Source of the DNA: Fibrobacter succinogenes
GTDB lineage: Bacteria > Fibrobacterota > Fibrobacteria > Fibrobacterales > Fibrobacteraceae
Length of the DNA stretch: 36,860 nucleotides
NCBI GenBank assembly: GCA_902762305.1
Contig: CACWNW010000036.1
Coordinates: forward strand, 1-36,860
Direction of reading: 5' to 3'
The number at the start of each line of letters is the position of its first letter. Within the stretch, counting starts at the first letter, position 1. Below the pieces are notes generated by a model. The model ran no database searches. It was given only the letters and a program-made list of their open reading frames with translations, and was not told the origin of the DNA. The position numbers were made by a program, and so were the translations under genes. Of this stretch, positions 8,537 to 17,075 are shown piece after piece.

Positions 8537-8708
8537 TGTCACCCTGAACTGTCATCCTGACGCAGGTCAGGACAGGGTCGGAATGTCACCCTGAGGACGC
8601 TCAGGGTCAGATCGTCCCTGTCTGGTAAGATAATCCGATGCTGACCTGCGTCGGCATGACTGCTGGGGCGGAATGTTTATACCCGATGCTGACCTGCGTC
8701 AGCATGAC
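8537..8708. repeat. Dispersed palindromic repeats downstream of the GIY-YIG gene
   Basis: At least five units: GTCACCCTGAACTG, GTCATCCTGACGCAGGTCAG, GTCACCCTGAGGACGCTCAGGG, and two copies of GATGCTGACCTGCGTC followed by GCATGAC. The GCTGACCTGCGTCAGC form is itself a near palindrome. Arranged in both orientations. No gene in 8521-8749. Confidence 0.75.
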
Positions 8709-8749
8709 GCGGGAGAAAAATGTATTTTGTAAAAAACATGAGGTAGCTT

Positions 8750-9292
8750 ATGAATTTCTTTGATTTCACCGTTCTCGACAACAAGGGTGTCGAAACGCCT
8801 CTCGCCAACTTCAAGGGCAAGGTTCTCCTGGTCGTCAATACGGCAACGGGTTGCGGCCTTACGCCTCAGTACGAGGCCTTGCAGAAGCTTTACGATGACT
8901 TTGGAGCCCAGGGTTTCGAAATTCTGGACTTTCCCTGCAACCAGTTCCTGGAACAGGCCAAAGGGAGCGACGATGAAATCCAGCAATTCTGCACGCTCAC
9001 CTACCACACGACTTTCCCGCGTTTCAAGAAGATTGACGTGAACGGCGAAAGCGCGAATCCGCTTTTCAAGTTCCTCAAGAACGAAATGCCCGTCCCTACC
9101 AACGAAGGGAACAAGATCAAGAATCTCGCTATCGCGGCGGCGGCCAAGCTCAGCAAGGCCGTGCACGAAGACAACGATATCAAATGGAATTTCACCAAGT
9201 TCCTCATCGACCGCGAAGGCAAGGTTGTTGCAAGGTTCGAGCCCACGGTGACTCCCGACGTGATTGCGCCCGCCATCAAGGAACTGCTTTAG
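8750..9292 (+). CDS. Glutathione peroxidase-family thiol peroxidase
   Basis: 180 aa, thioredoxin fold. VNTATGCGLTPQY carries the peroxidatic Cys35 (Cys, not selenocysteine). FPCNQF (61-66, Gln65) and WNFTKFLID (Trp146, Asn147) complete the catalytic tetrad. Cys81 in FCTLTYHTTFPRF is at the place of the resolving cysteine of thioredoxin-dependent members, so thioredoxin is the likelier reductant than glutathione. It should reduce hydrogen peroxide and lipid peroxides in the cytosol of this anaerobe. The start ATG 8750 follows ATGAGGTAGCTT. A 56-aa gene begins 28 bases downstream and may be co-transcribed. Confidence 0.92.
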   Translation: MNFFDFTVLDNKGVETPLANFKGKVLLVVNTATGCGLTPQYEALQKLYDDFGAQGFEILDFPCNQFLEQAKGSDDEIQQFCTLTYHTTFPRFKKIDVNGESANPLFKFLKNEMPVPTNEGNKIKNLAIAAAAKLSKAVHEDNDIKWNFTKFLIDREGKVVARFEPTVTPDVIAPAIKELL

Positions 9293-9319
9293 CAAGGTTT
9301 ATCGCAAGGAGACTCAAAT

Positions 9320-9490
9320 ATGGCTTGTGCTGATTGCAAAATCCGTGCGCAATACGACAAGAACCCGAAATCGCTTATCGGGCGTTTCTGGCGTTTCCAT
9401 ATCAACTTCTGCCCCGGCTGGAAGTCGTATTTGAAAGGGCTTTCCGAAGAAGAGCGCATCGCGATTAAAGAAAAATACGACCTAAAGTAA
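9320..9490 (+). CDS. 56-aa cysteine-containing protein of unknown function
   Basis: Starts at ATG 9320, ten bases after a strong AAGGAG, and ends at TAA 9488-9490. The product begins MACADCKIRAQYDKNPKSL and contains FHINFCPGWKSY and EEERIAIKEKYDLK. A CxxC pair near the N-terminus plus Cys34 suggest a small metal-binding or redox protein, but I see no named fold. The good ribosome site, the composition like its neighbours and the short gap after the peroxidase gene support it as real and possibly in one operon with it. Confidence 0.75.
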   Translation: MACADCKIRAQYDKNPKSLIGRFWRFHINFCPGWKSYLKGLSEEERIAIKEKYDLK

Positions 9491-9509
9491 AAGCAAGACG
9501 ATTATTTCT

Positions 9510-9538
9510 GATGCTGACCTTCGTCAGCATGACTGCTG
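9510..9538. repeat. Single dispersed palindromic repeat
   Basis: GATGCTGACCTTCGTCAGCA followed by TGACTGCTG. GCTGAC-CTTC-GTCAGC is a perfect inverted repeat. It lies between the 56-aa gene and the convergent ABC ATPase gene and might act as a terminator hairpin for both. Confidence 0.65.
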
Positions 9539-9541
9539 TGA

Positions 9542-10690
9542 TTAAACGGCGTCGTTTGCCGCAAAACAGCAGGCGAAATGAGACTCGCCGACTTTCGGCG
9601 GGACTTCACTCGAACAGCATTTGGCCTGCAGTTCGGCGGAAAGGCTCGCGCATTTCTCGCAGCGGTCCGCAAAGCGGCAGCCTGCCACAAAGTCCCGCGG
9701 GTGCGGTACGGAACCCGGAATAGACCGCAGGTTGCGCATGTCGCTGTGGTTCTCGGGGATGGCAGCCAGGAGCCCCTGCGTGTACGGATGCATCGGGTTG
9801 TCGATCACATCGCGCACGGGGCCGCATTCTACGATGCGGCCGGCGTACATCACCGCCACGCGGTCCGCGTACTGCGAGACAATTCCCATGTTGTGAGTAA
9901 TCAGCAGGACCGCAGTGCCCGTGCGGTTCGCCATATCCTTGAGTACCGCAAGAACCTGCGCCTGCACCGTCACGTCGAGAGCCGTAGTCGGTTCGTCGGC
10001 AATAATCAGCTTGGGCTTCGGGAGCAGCGCCATCACGATGCACACGCGCTGTAGCATGCCGCCCGAAAGTTCATGCGGGTAGGCGTTCAGCACGCGGTCG
10101 GGGTCGGTAAAGCCCGCCTGCAGGAGCATCTCGCGGATTGCAGCCAGCGGGTCTTTATTTCCCGCGGAGACTGCGCCGGCCTTACCCGCCGCGCCATTCT
10201 TGCCGGCAGAGACTGCGCCGGATTTCGCGCCGAACTTGAACACCTCAAGCAACTGCTTCTTGATGGTCACGACCGGATTCAGGGCCTGCATCGGTTCCTG
10301 GAATATGCACGCGATTTCGGACCCGCGCACCTTCTGCAGTTCGGCCAGCGGAAGTTTCGCGAGGTCGACCGACGCGCCTTCCTTACCAGCGGCGCAGTCA
10401 TTACCTGCGGAGCCATCCTTACCCGCATCCGCGGCATCAACACCTGCACGGAACAAGACCGAGCCTTCCACAATCCTTGCACTCGGCTGCGGCAACAACC
10501 GCAAAATGCTCATGGATGTCACGCTCTTGCCGCAACCCGACTCGCCCACCAGCGCGAAGAACTCGCCCGCACATATCTCGAACGAGACGCGGTCCGTTAC
10601 CTGCACCGGCTTGATGCCATCGCGCGGGTTGCCTTTCTTGTCGAACCCGAAAGCCACCGAGAGATTCTGAACTTTCAGCACTGGAGTCAT
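9542..10690 (-). CDS. Oligopeptide/dipeptide-type ABC transporter ATP-binding protein (DppD/OppD-like)
   Basis: 382 aa nucleotide-binding subunit for a peptide importer or YejABEF-like system. Walker A GESGCGKS (49-56), Q-loop Gln131 in IFQEPMQALNP, signature LSGGM (208-212), Walker B LIIADEPTTALD (228-239) and the His switch ITHN are all intact. The C-terminal HPYTQGLLAAIPE and the Cys-rich CRFADRCEKCA region are typical of the peptide-importer family. Two low-complexity Ala/Gly/Lys insertions (about 83-108 and 153-180) built from AGKxG-type units are not part of the normal fold and should sit in surface loops. The permease gene lies 122 bases upstream on the same strand, with palindromic repeats in between. 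Confidence 0.9.
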   Translation of the reverse strand: MTPVLKVQNLSVAFGFDKKGNPRDGIKPVQVTDRVSFEICAGEFFALVGESGCGKSVTSMSILRLLPQPSARIVEGSVLFRAGVDAADAGKDGSAGNDCAAGKEGASVDLAKLPLAELQKVRGSEIACIFQEPMQALNPVVTIKKQLLEVFKFGAKSGAVSAGKNGAAGKAGAVSAGNKDPLAAIREMLLQAGFTDPDRVLNAYPHELSGGMLQRVCIVMALLPKPKLIIADEPTTALDVTVQAQVLAVLKDMANRTGTAVLLITHNMGIVSQYADRVAVMYAGRIVECGPVRDVIDNPMHPYTQGLLAAIPENHSDMRNLRSIPGSVPHPRDFVAGCRFADRCEKCASLSAELQAKCCSSEVPPKVGESHFACCFAANDAV

Positions 10691-10707
10691 GGTTCTACAT
10701 CCCTAAT

Positions 10708-10810
10708 GTCACCCTGAGGAATCTCAGGGTCGGTTGTTCCTGCCCGAAAAAAATAATCTGATCCTGACTTTCGTCAGGATGACGTACAGGGTGATCGTCA
10801 GGATGACGCT
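10708..10810. repeat. Dispersed palindromic repeats between permease and ATPase genes
   Basis: GTCACCCTGAGGAATCTCAG, then GATCCTGACTTTCGTCAGGA with TGACG, then a half unit GATCGTCAGGATGACG. Same family as at 8091-8708. These are inside a likely ABC operon and could trim or stabilise the transcript. Confidence 0.7.
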
Positions 10811-10812
10811 GG

Positions 10813-11892
10813 TTAGACATACCTGTCCCCCGACTTCGGATCCATGGCATCCCGCACGCCCTCGCCCACGAACGTGGTCAAGAGCAGCGTCACGAAGAGG
10901 GCGGCGACCGTGCTTACCGAAATCCACGGCGCATAAAGGTTGTTGAGCCCCTGGCTCATGAGTTCGCCCCAGCTGGGCGTGGGCGGCTGCAGGCCGAACC
11001 CTAGAAAGTCAAGCGAGGTAAGGCTCCCGATACCGCCAATCAGCGTGAACGGGAAAAGCGTCACTACGGGCGTCATCGCATTCGGCAGGATTTCCTTGAA
11101 AAAGATATGCCTGTGCCCGAGCCCCAAGACCTTCGCGGACTGCACGTAAGTCATGCCGCGCAACTTGAGGAACTCCGCACGCATGTAGTAACTGAGAGAA
11201 ATCCAGTTGAACGCCGCCATAATGAGAATCAAAAGCCAGAAACTGCGCCCGTAAATGCTCCCGATCAGAATCACCACGTAGAGCATGGGCAACGACGACC
11301 AGATTTCAATCATGCGCTGCATGCCGATATCCCAGAACTTGCCGAGGTAGCCCTGGATACCGCCGATGACAATTCCGAGGAACGTCCCGAGCAATGTTAG
11401 CAGCAGACTAAAACTGATGCAAATCCTGAAACCGTGAATCAGGCGGGCAAGCACATCGCGGCCATTGCTATCCGTCCCGAGCCAGTGATTTGCACTCGGC
11501 GCAAACGGGGGCGCTCCGTCTTCGCTCAAATCCGCCTTCAGCGGGTCGTGCGCAATCGGGGGCATAATCGCCCAAACCTCGGGGCAGCCGCCCGCGCGGG
11601 TAAAGCCCTCGGCAGCATCTTCCTCGCACTCGCGCACCGCGGCAAAAAGTTTCGCGTAATCGGCTTCTGTCTGGTATTCCCCGCCAAAGTCAGCCTCGCT
11701 GTACCGCACGAATGCCGGGAAATACGTCTTGCCCTCGTAACGCAACACGAGCGGCTCATCGTTCACCGTCCACGGGCTCGTGAGCGAAAGCAGGTACGCC
11801 ACCACAAGCACCACCAGCGACCAGAACGCCCGCTTGTTCTTGCGGAAGCGCTTTAGGCGGTTCAAGGTCTCTGTGGATACGCGAAATTTCAT
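10813..11892 (-). CDS. Peptide ABC transporter permease, YejE/OppC-like
   Basis: 359 aa inner-membrane permease. One N-terminal membrane segment (AFWSLVVLVVAYLLSL) is followed by a long periplasmic insert of about 100 residues (PWTVNDEP to the HWLGTDSNGRDVLARL motif), a layout typical of YejE. At least five further membrane segments follow. The EAA loop (AKVLGLGHRHIFFKEILPNA) contacts the ATPase. GFGLQPPTPSWGELM near the C-terminus is the family hallmark. The matching substrate-binding protein and second permease are not in the window; they may lie elsewhere. Probably works with the ATPase gene downstream. Confidence 0.9.
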   Translation of the reverse strand: MKFRVSTETLNRLKRFRKNKRAFWSLVVLVVAYLLSLTSPWTVNDEPLVLRYEGKTYFPAFVRYSEADFGGEYQTEADYAKLFAAVRECEEDAAEGFTRAGGCPEVWAIMPPIAHDPLKADLSEDGAPPFAPSANHWLGTDSNGRDVLARLIHGFRICISFSLLLTLLGTFLGIVIGGIQGYLGKFWDIGMQRMIEIWSSLPMLYVVILIGSIYGRSFWLLILIMAAFNWISLSYYMRAEFLKLRGMTYVQSAKVLGLGHRHIFFKEILPNAMTPVVTLFPFTLIGGIGSLTSLDFLGFGLQPPTPSWGELMSQGLNNLYAPWISVSTVAALFVTLLLTTFVGEGVRDAMDPKSGDRYV

Positions 11893-11920
11893 CGGAAGGC
11901 AATATAGAAAAAGTTCGGCC

Positions 11921-12208
11921 TTATACCTTCATCAGATTGGCGAGGACCAAGCCACGGGCGCGGGCGTACGAGATAAAGTCCTTTTCTTCTTTCGTAACGC
12001 GCATCTGGATTCTAAGCGGTTGGGAGTATTTTGGCTTTCTTCCGGCATTTTTCCTCGCCCCTCCGTGCCCGAACTCCTTTTCGTATGCAGCCAAGCCCGA
12101 GGCCTTCAAGTAAGCCTTTTCAGAGATGATCTTTTCATCCTTCGCAACTTCTGACCTAAGTTTCTTGGTTACATACCCTTCAGCATCTTTTACACATACA
12201 TACGGCAT
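11921..12208 (-). CDS. Probable antitoxin of a RelE/HigB-type pair
   Basis: 95 aa, no membrane segment. Central GGARKNAGRKPKYSQ and the C-terminal IQMRVTKEEKDFISYARARG look like the short DNA-binding module of antitoxins that follow a toxin gene; I cannot assign it firmly to the ribbon-helix-helix or another fold. Its ATG (12208) comes one base after the stop of the upstream toxin-like gene, so the two are translated together. Function as antitoxin is inferred from this arrangement. More AT-rich than the core genes. Confidence 0.6.
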   Translation of the reverse strand: MPYVCVKDAEGYVTKKLRSEVAKDEKIISEKAYLKASGLAAYEKEFGHGGARKNAGRKPKYSQPLRIQMRVTKEEKDFISYARARGLVLANLMKV

Positions 12209-12209
12209 G

Positions 12210-12506
12210 CTACACGTCCTTTAGCCTCTGTTTGGCCAGTTTAATCATTTCCCGCGGCGTCTTTTGAGTCTTCTTGACAAAAGCGACGCCAATTAAAACA
12301 ATCTTGCCTTCCTGATATCTAAACAGCGAACGTAAATTCTTCGATTTAATCTCGAATATTTTACTCTGCAGGTGTTTGACTCGAACAAATTCTATTCCCT
12401 GCGTTTCAATCAGATTGTACTCTGATTTCAACAAGTCCTGCTGTTCTTGTTGCAACCTGGCGATTTCACCATTTACGACATCGAGTTTCTCTACCTTAAA
12501 TTTCAT
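12210..12506 (-). CDS. RelE/HigB-like toxin (phage Gp49-like family)
   Basis: 98 aa. The C-terminal half fits the Gp49/HigB pattern: hydrophobic strand, KSKNLRSLFRYQEGKIVLIG, then the hallmark FVKKTQKTPREMIKLAKQR. Family members are ribosome-dependent mRNA interferases. The N-terminal half (QQEQQDLLKSEYNLIETQG) is helical and Gln/Glu-rich. The toxin gene comes first and the antitoxin second, as in higBA loci. The promoter should lie in the AT-rich stretch 12507-12560. Confidence 0.72.
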   Translation of the reverse strand: MKFKVEKLDVVNGEIARLQQEQQDLLKSEYNLIETQGIEFVRVKHLQSKIFEIKSKNLRSLFRYQEGKIVLIGVAFVKKTQKTPREMIKLAKQRLKDV

Positions 12507-12817
12507 TGTAAATATACTTCATCCATTTGAATTTGTCAACATATTCAAGTCAATGACAAGGACAACCGGAAAGAGCTGTCCCCATACATAAAACGGTCTT
12601 CGAGGGCAAAATGAGCCGAAAAATTTTGTTTACAAGCTTTTTTTTCAGAAAACGGGAATCCCTCGCGTTTTCGGAACTTTTTTCATTTCTAGCGATGTTT
12701 TTTTCGCCGAAATCTTTATAATTTTATCCACGGATTTTTGCGCCACGGGTGTGCGCCACATGCCCGGGGTGTATATGATCAGATTTTTTCGAAAAAACCT
12801 AAAAATTGGAGACACAC
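12507..12817. promoter_or_regulatory. Divergent intergenic region upstream of nifJ
   Basis: 311 bases with no gene. A TATAAT box at 12717-12722 lies about 95 bases before the nifJ start and is the best -10 candidate; the remaining leader is GC-rich and long (GGTGTGCGCCACATGCCCGG). The toxin-antitoxin promoter would read the other way from the left end. No riboswitch-like pattern that I recognise. Confidence 0.4.
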
Positions 12818-15800
12818 ATGGCAAAAAAGATGATTGCGTGTGATGGTAACGAGGCCACCGCTAGCGTAGCATTTGCTGTTAGCGAAGTTGCGGCTATCTA
12901 CCCGATTACACCGTCTAGTCCTATGGCTGAGCACGCCGACAACCGCGTGTTTGAAATGCAGTCCGAAGGTGGCGCTGCCGGTACCGTTCACGGTGCTCTG
13001 CAGGCCGGTGCTTTAACCACGACCTTCACCGCTTCCCAGGGTCTTCTCCTGATGATCCCGAACATGTACAAGATTGCGGGCGAACTGACCCCCACGGTCT
13101 TCCATGTGACTGCCCGTGCCCTTGCCATGCAGGGCCTTTCTATTTTCGGTGACCATTCCGACGTGATGGCCTGCCGCCAGACCGGCTTTGCCATGCTCGC
13201 TTCCAGCTGCGTGCAGGAATGCCAGGACCTCGCCCTCGTGGCCCACGCTTCTACTCTCGAAAGCCGCGTTCCGTTCATGCACTTCTTCGATGGTTTCCGT
13301 ACCTCTCACGAAGTGATGAAGATCGAAGCTCTCGAAGACGGCGTTATCCGTAACGTCATCGACGAAAAGTACGTGAAGGCTTGCCGCGAACGCTGCCTCA
13401 CTCCGGACCGCCCGACCATGCGCGGTACCGCACAGAACCCGGACGTTTACTTCCAGGGCCGCGAAACGGTGAACCCGTTCTACGCCAAGGTTCCGGAAAT
13501 TGTCCAGAAGTACATGGACAAGGTTGCTAGCTACACTGGCCGTCAGTACCACATTGTCGATTACGTCGGTGCACCCGACGCTGACCGCGTGATCATTTCC
13601 ATGGGTTCTTCGACCTGCACCATCGGTGACACCGTCAAGTACCTCAACTCCAAGGGCGAAAAGGTCGGTCTCGTGAACATCCGCCTGTACCGCCCGTTCC
13701 CGATGGAAGCCGTGGTTGCAGCCCTCCCGAAGACCGTCAAGAAGATTGCCGTCCTCGACCGCTGCAAGGAACCGGGTTCCGCTGGTGAACCGCTCTTCCA
13801 GGACGCCCTGACCGCTATCTCCGAAGCCGTGATGGCCGGCAAGATGGCTATGCCGAAGATGATCGGCGGCCGCTACGGTCTCTCTTCCAAGGAATTCACC
13901 CCGGCCATGGTCAAGGCCATCTACGACGAACTCGCCAAGGCCGACCCGAAGGCTCGCTTCACCGTCGGTATCAACGACGACGTTTGCCACACGAGCCTCA
14001 CCATCGACCCGAACTTCAAGCTCGAAAGCGACTTCTTCCAGGCTATGTTCTTCGGTCTGGGTTCCGACGGTACCGTGGGTGCCAACAAGAACTCCATCAA
14101 GATTATCGGTAACGAAACCGACAACTACGCCCAGGGCTACTTCGTTTACGACTCCAAGAAGTCCGGCTCCATGACCACCTCTCACCTCCGCTTCGGTAAG
14201 AGCATCATCGACGCCCCGTACCTGATTGGCGAAAACGAAGCCGACTTCGTGGCATGCCACCACACTCCGCACCTGGAATCCGTGAACATGCTGAAGTACG
14301 CGAAGGATGGCGCGACCTTCCTCGTGAATACTCCGCATTCTGCCGACACCGTGTGGGATACCTTCCCGCGTCCGGTGCAGGAAGAAATCATCAAGAAGCA
14401 CCTCAAGGTGTACGTGATCGACGCCTACGCCGTTGCCGCAAAGACCGGCATGGGCCGCCGCATCAACACCGTGATGCAGACCTGCTTCTTCAGCAAGCTC
14501 GGTAACGTGCTCGATGCCGAAACCGCCATCAAGTACATCAAGAAGTATGCCGAAAAGACCTACGCCAAGAAGGGTCAGGAAGTGGTCCAGAAGAACTGGG
14601 ACGCTATCGACGCCTCTCTTGCTAACCTGTTCGAAGTCAAGGTTCCGGCCGCTGTCACCAGCACGAAGGAATTCCGCGCTCCGATCCACGGCGACGCTCC
14701 GAAGTTCGTGAACGAAGTCACCGCAGAAATCATCAAGGGCAACGGCGAACTCCTCCCCGTCTCCAAGATGCCTTGCGACGGCGTGTTCCCGACCGCTACC
14801 ACCAAGTACGAAAAGCGCGACCTCGCCCTCAACATCCCGTCCTGGAATCCGGACGCTTGCGTGCAGTGCGGCAAGTGCGCCATGGTCTGCCCGCATGCAG
14901 CCATCCGCGTGAAGGTTGTGGACGAATCCGCAGTGAAGAACGCCCCGGAAGGCTTCAAGTACACCCCGGCCAAGGGCTTCAAGCTCGAAGGTTCCGACAA
15001 GCCGGTGTTCGCTATTTCCGTGTCCAGCTACGACTGTACGGGTTGCGGCGTTTGTACGCAGGCCTGTATCGGTAAGGACAAGACCGACGAGACCAAGAAG
15101 GCCATCAACATGGTGCCGCAAGAACCCATCAAGGTTCAGGAAGGCAAGTGCTGGGACTTCTTCGTCGACCTCCCGGAATTCGACCGCACCAAGGTCAACA
15201 AGAACCTGGTCAAGCAGGCCATGCTCCTCGAACCTCTGTTCGAATTCTCCGGCTCCTGCGCAGGCTGCGGCGAAACCGCTTACGTGCGTCTCGTTTCTCA
15301 GCTCTTCGGTGACCGCATGATCGTTGCCAACGCTACGGGTTGCTCCTCCATTTACGGCGGTAACCTCCCGACCACTCCGTGGGCAAAGAACAAGGAAGGC
15401 CGCGGTCCGGCTTGGGCGAACTCCCTCTTCGAAGACAACGCTGAATTCGGTCTCGGTATGCGCCTCGCTATCACGAAGCATGCCAAGCAGGCTTTGAGCC
15501 TCCTCGAAGCCGTGAACGTTCCTGCCGAACTCAAGGAAAAGCTCACGACCCAGGACCAGTCCGACGAAGCCGGCATCAAGGCCCAGCGTGAAAACGTCGC
15601 CGCCCTGAAGGCTGCTCTCGCCGGTGCAACCGACGAAGCATCTGTCAGCCTCCGCGACGAATTCGCCGACTACCTCGTGAAGAAGTCCGTGTGGATCTTC
15701 GGTGGTGACGGTTGGGCATACGACATCGGTTACGGTGGTCTCGACCACGTGATGGCCACGGGCGAAAACGTGAACATCTGCGTCCTCGATACCGAAGTGT

Positions 15801-16345
15801 ACTCCAACACCGGTGGACAGGCTTCCAAGGCCACGAACCGTGGCGCAGTCGCCCTCTTCGCCGCCGCCGGTAAGCGCGCCGGCAAGAAGGACCTCGGCCT
15901 CATCGCCATGAGCTACAAGAACGTTTACGTGGGCCGTATCGCCCTCGGCGCAAACGACGCTCAGGCCCTGAAGGTTCTTCAGGAAGCAGAAGCTCACAAT
16001 GGTCCGTCCCTGATCATCTGCTACTGCCCCTGCATCAACCACGGTTTCGATCTCAACAGCCAGCTTCAACACCAGAAGATGGCCGTAGATTCCGGTTACT
16101 GGACTCTGCTCCGTTACAACCCGGCTCTCGCCGCCGAAGGAAAGGCTCCGCTTATCCTCGACTCCAAGAAGCCGACGATTCCGGTTGCAGAATACATCTA
16201 CACCGAAAACCGCTACAAGCAGCTCACCCGTAACAATCCGGAAGTGGCCAAGAAGCTCGCCGACGACCTCCAGAAGGAAGTTGACGCCCGCTACGCATTC
16301 TACGACGCCATGTCCAAGGATACGGAAGGGCTGATCAGCCTGTAA
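12818..16345 (+). CDS. nifJ: Pyruvate:ferredoxin (flavodoxin) oxidoreductase
   Basis: 1175 aa single-chain enzyme that oxidises pyruvate to acetyl-CoA and CO2 and passes electrons to ferredoxin; the central catabolic step of an anaerobic fermenter. Domain order is complete: N-terminal pyruvate-binding domain (SEVAAIYPITPSSPMAEH), central CoA-binding and gamma regions, EKR region (TTKYEKRDLAL), two 4Fe-4S clusters in CVQCGKCAMVCPH and CTGCGVCTQACIG, a further Cys pair in CAGCGETAYVR for the third cluster, and the thiamine diphosphate motif GGDGWAYDIGYGGLDHV with DTEVYSNTGGQASK. The start is ATG 12818 six bases after GGAG; an earlier in-frame TTG (12806) overlaps the ribosome site. Codon use is strongly biased, as expected for a highly expressed gene. 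Confidence 0.97.
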   Translation: MAKKMIACDGNEATASVAFAVSEVAAIYPITPSSPMAEHADNRVFEMQSEGGAAGTVHGALQAGALTTTFTASQGLLLMIPNMYKIAGELTPTVFHVTARALAMQGLSIFGDHSDVMACRQTGFAMLASSCVQECQDLALVAHASTLESRVPFMHFFDGFRTSHEVMKIEALEDGVIRNVIDEKYVKACRERCLTPDRPTMRGTAQNPDVYFQGRETVNPFYAKVPEIVQKYMDKVASYTGRQYHIVDYVGAPDADRVIISMGSSTCTIGDTVKYLNSKGEKVGLVNIRLYRPFPMEAVVAALPKTVKKIAVLDRCKEPGSAGEPLFQDALTAISEAVMAGKMAMPKMIGGRYGLSSKEFTPAMVKAIYDELAKADPKARFTVGINDDVCHTSLTIDPNFKLESDFFQAMFFGLGSDGTVGANKNSIKIIGNETDNYAQGYFVYDSKKSGSMTTSHLRFGKSIIDAPYLIGENEADFVACHHTPHLESVNMLKYAKDGATFLVNTPHSADTVWDTFPRPVQEEIIKKHLKVYVIDAYAVAAKTGMGRRINTVMQTCFFSKLGNVLDAETAIKYIKKYAEKTYAKKGQEVVQKNWDAIDASLANLFEVKVPAAVTSTKEFRAPIHGDAPKFVNEVTAEIIKGNGELLPVSKMPCDGVFPTATTKYEKRDLALNIPSWNPDACVQCGKCAMVCPHAAIRVKVVDESAVKNAPEGFKYTPAKGFKLEGSDKPVFAISVSSYDCTGCGVCTQACIGKDKTDETKKAINMVPQEPIKVQEGKCWDFFVDLPEFDRTKVNKNLVKQAMLLEPLFEFSGSCAGCGETAYVRLVSQLFGDRMIVANATGCSSIYGGNLPTTPWAKNKEGRGPAWANSLFEDNAEFGLGMRLAITKHAKQALSLLEAVNVPAELKEKLTTQDQSDEAGIKAQRENVAALKAALAGATDEASVSLRDEFADYLVKKSVWIFGGDGWAYDIGYGGLDHVMATGENVNICVLDTEVYSNTGGQASKATNRGAVALFAAAGKRAGKKDLGLIAMSYKNVYVGRIALGANDAQALKVLQEAEAHNGPSLIICYCPCINHGFDLNSQLQHQKMAVDSGYWTLLRYNPALAAEGKAPLILDSKKPTIPVAEYIYTENRYKQLTRNNPEVAKKLADDLQKEVDARYAFYDAMSKDTEGLISL

Positions 16346-16362
16346 TCGGTTGACGATTGATT

Positions 16363-16397
16363 AAAACGCCCCGTCACGATGAGTGGCGGGGAGTTTT
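16363..16397 (+). terminator. Terminator of nifJ (copy 1 of a duplicated terminator)
   Basis: CGCCCCGTCAC-GATGA-GTGGCGGGG with flanking A and T tracts. The 29 bases 16363-16391 are identical to 17948-17976. Confidence 0.88.
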
Positions 16398-16423
16398 GTT
16401 GTAAGAATGAAAAATTTCGGATT

Positions 16424-16960
16424 TCAATTTTTAAGAAATTCTTTTGGGCATTCTCCGATAATTATTGCATTTATTCTATACGTCAAAGTTGTATCATCTA
16501 GGCGATTGCCTTGACACTGAAAACGGATTTTCCAATACAGGTCCATTTTCTTTCCATACATAGCCTGCACTTCTTTTTTTTGCTCAATTTCATTAGCAAA
16601 AAAAATCTGTTTCCCAACAGATGCTTTTAAATCCATTGCTGGAGGTTGTGGCATGGAAATCGTTCTGAGTCCAGCACTCCCTAAATGAGAGCACGATGAA
16701 AACGACAAAAAAGGAAACGCTTTTCCAGGGAGACCCGTTATGCTATATGACGGCTTTGACCAGGAACCACACACACAACTCACAGAGTCTTTCAAATTCC
16801 ATGACGGCGTTTTTTCCGCTGGTTTAGCATTCAGAACATAGACAGAATACGAACTTGAACAATCGCCGCAATCTTCGCAACCAAAAGCAACACACAACTC
16901 AACATTTGAATCTTGAGCATAGATAAAACTACAAAATAAAAGTGCAAATAGTTTTTTCAT
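16424..16960 (-). CDS. Secreted Cys-rich protein of unknown function
   Basis: 178 aa with a signal peptide (MKKLFALLFCSFIYAQ, cleavage after the Ala or Gln). The mature part has eleven or so Cys, with CEDCGDC near the N-terminus and CVCGSW in the middle, so disulphide bonds outside the cytoplasm are likely. I recognise no family. It is the last of three leftward genes for small exported proteins. It ends close to the nifJ terminator, transcribed convergently. AT-rich compared with nifJ. Confidence 0.6.
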   Translation of the reverse strand: MKKLFALLFCSFIYAQDSNVELCVAFGCEDCGDCSSSYSVYVLNAKPAEKTPSWNLKDSVSCVCGSWSKPSYSITGLPGKAFPFLSFSSCSHLGSAGLRTISMPQPPAMDLKASVGKQIFFANEIEQKKEVQAMYGKKMDLYWKIRFQCQGNRLDDTTLTYRINAIIIGECPKEFLKN

Positions 16961-17075
16961 ACACGCTTACAATTTCTGGCATGATTGCGAAAACCAGATT
17001 GTCTTTTGATCAGCAATGGCTTTGTCAATATTAATTCGCTCATGGGAGGTATTTAATGAATAAACAACATAAACA

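Noticed and set aside
8091-8708. CRISPR or insertion sequence made of the CCCTGA repeats
   Set aside because: Units occur in both orientations with irregular spacing and no spacer pattern, and no transposase is present; REP-like dispersed repeats fit better.
13013-16072. 1019-codon open frame on the reverse strand
   Set aside because: It is antisense to nifJ. The GC-rich, strongly biased codon use of nifJ leaves the opposite strand free of stops; the product is His/Val/Glu-rich without any domain.
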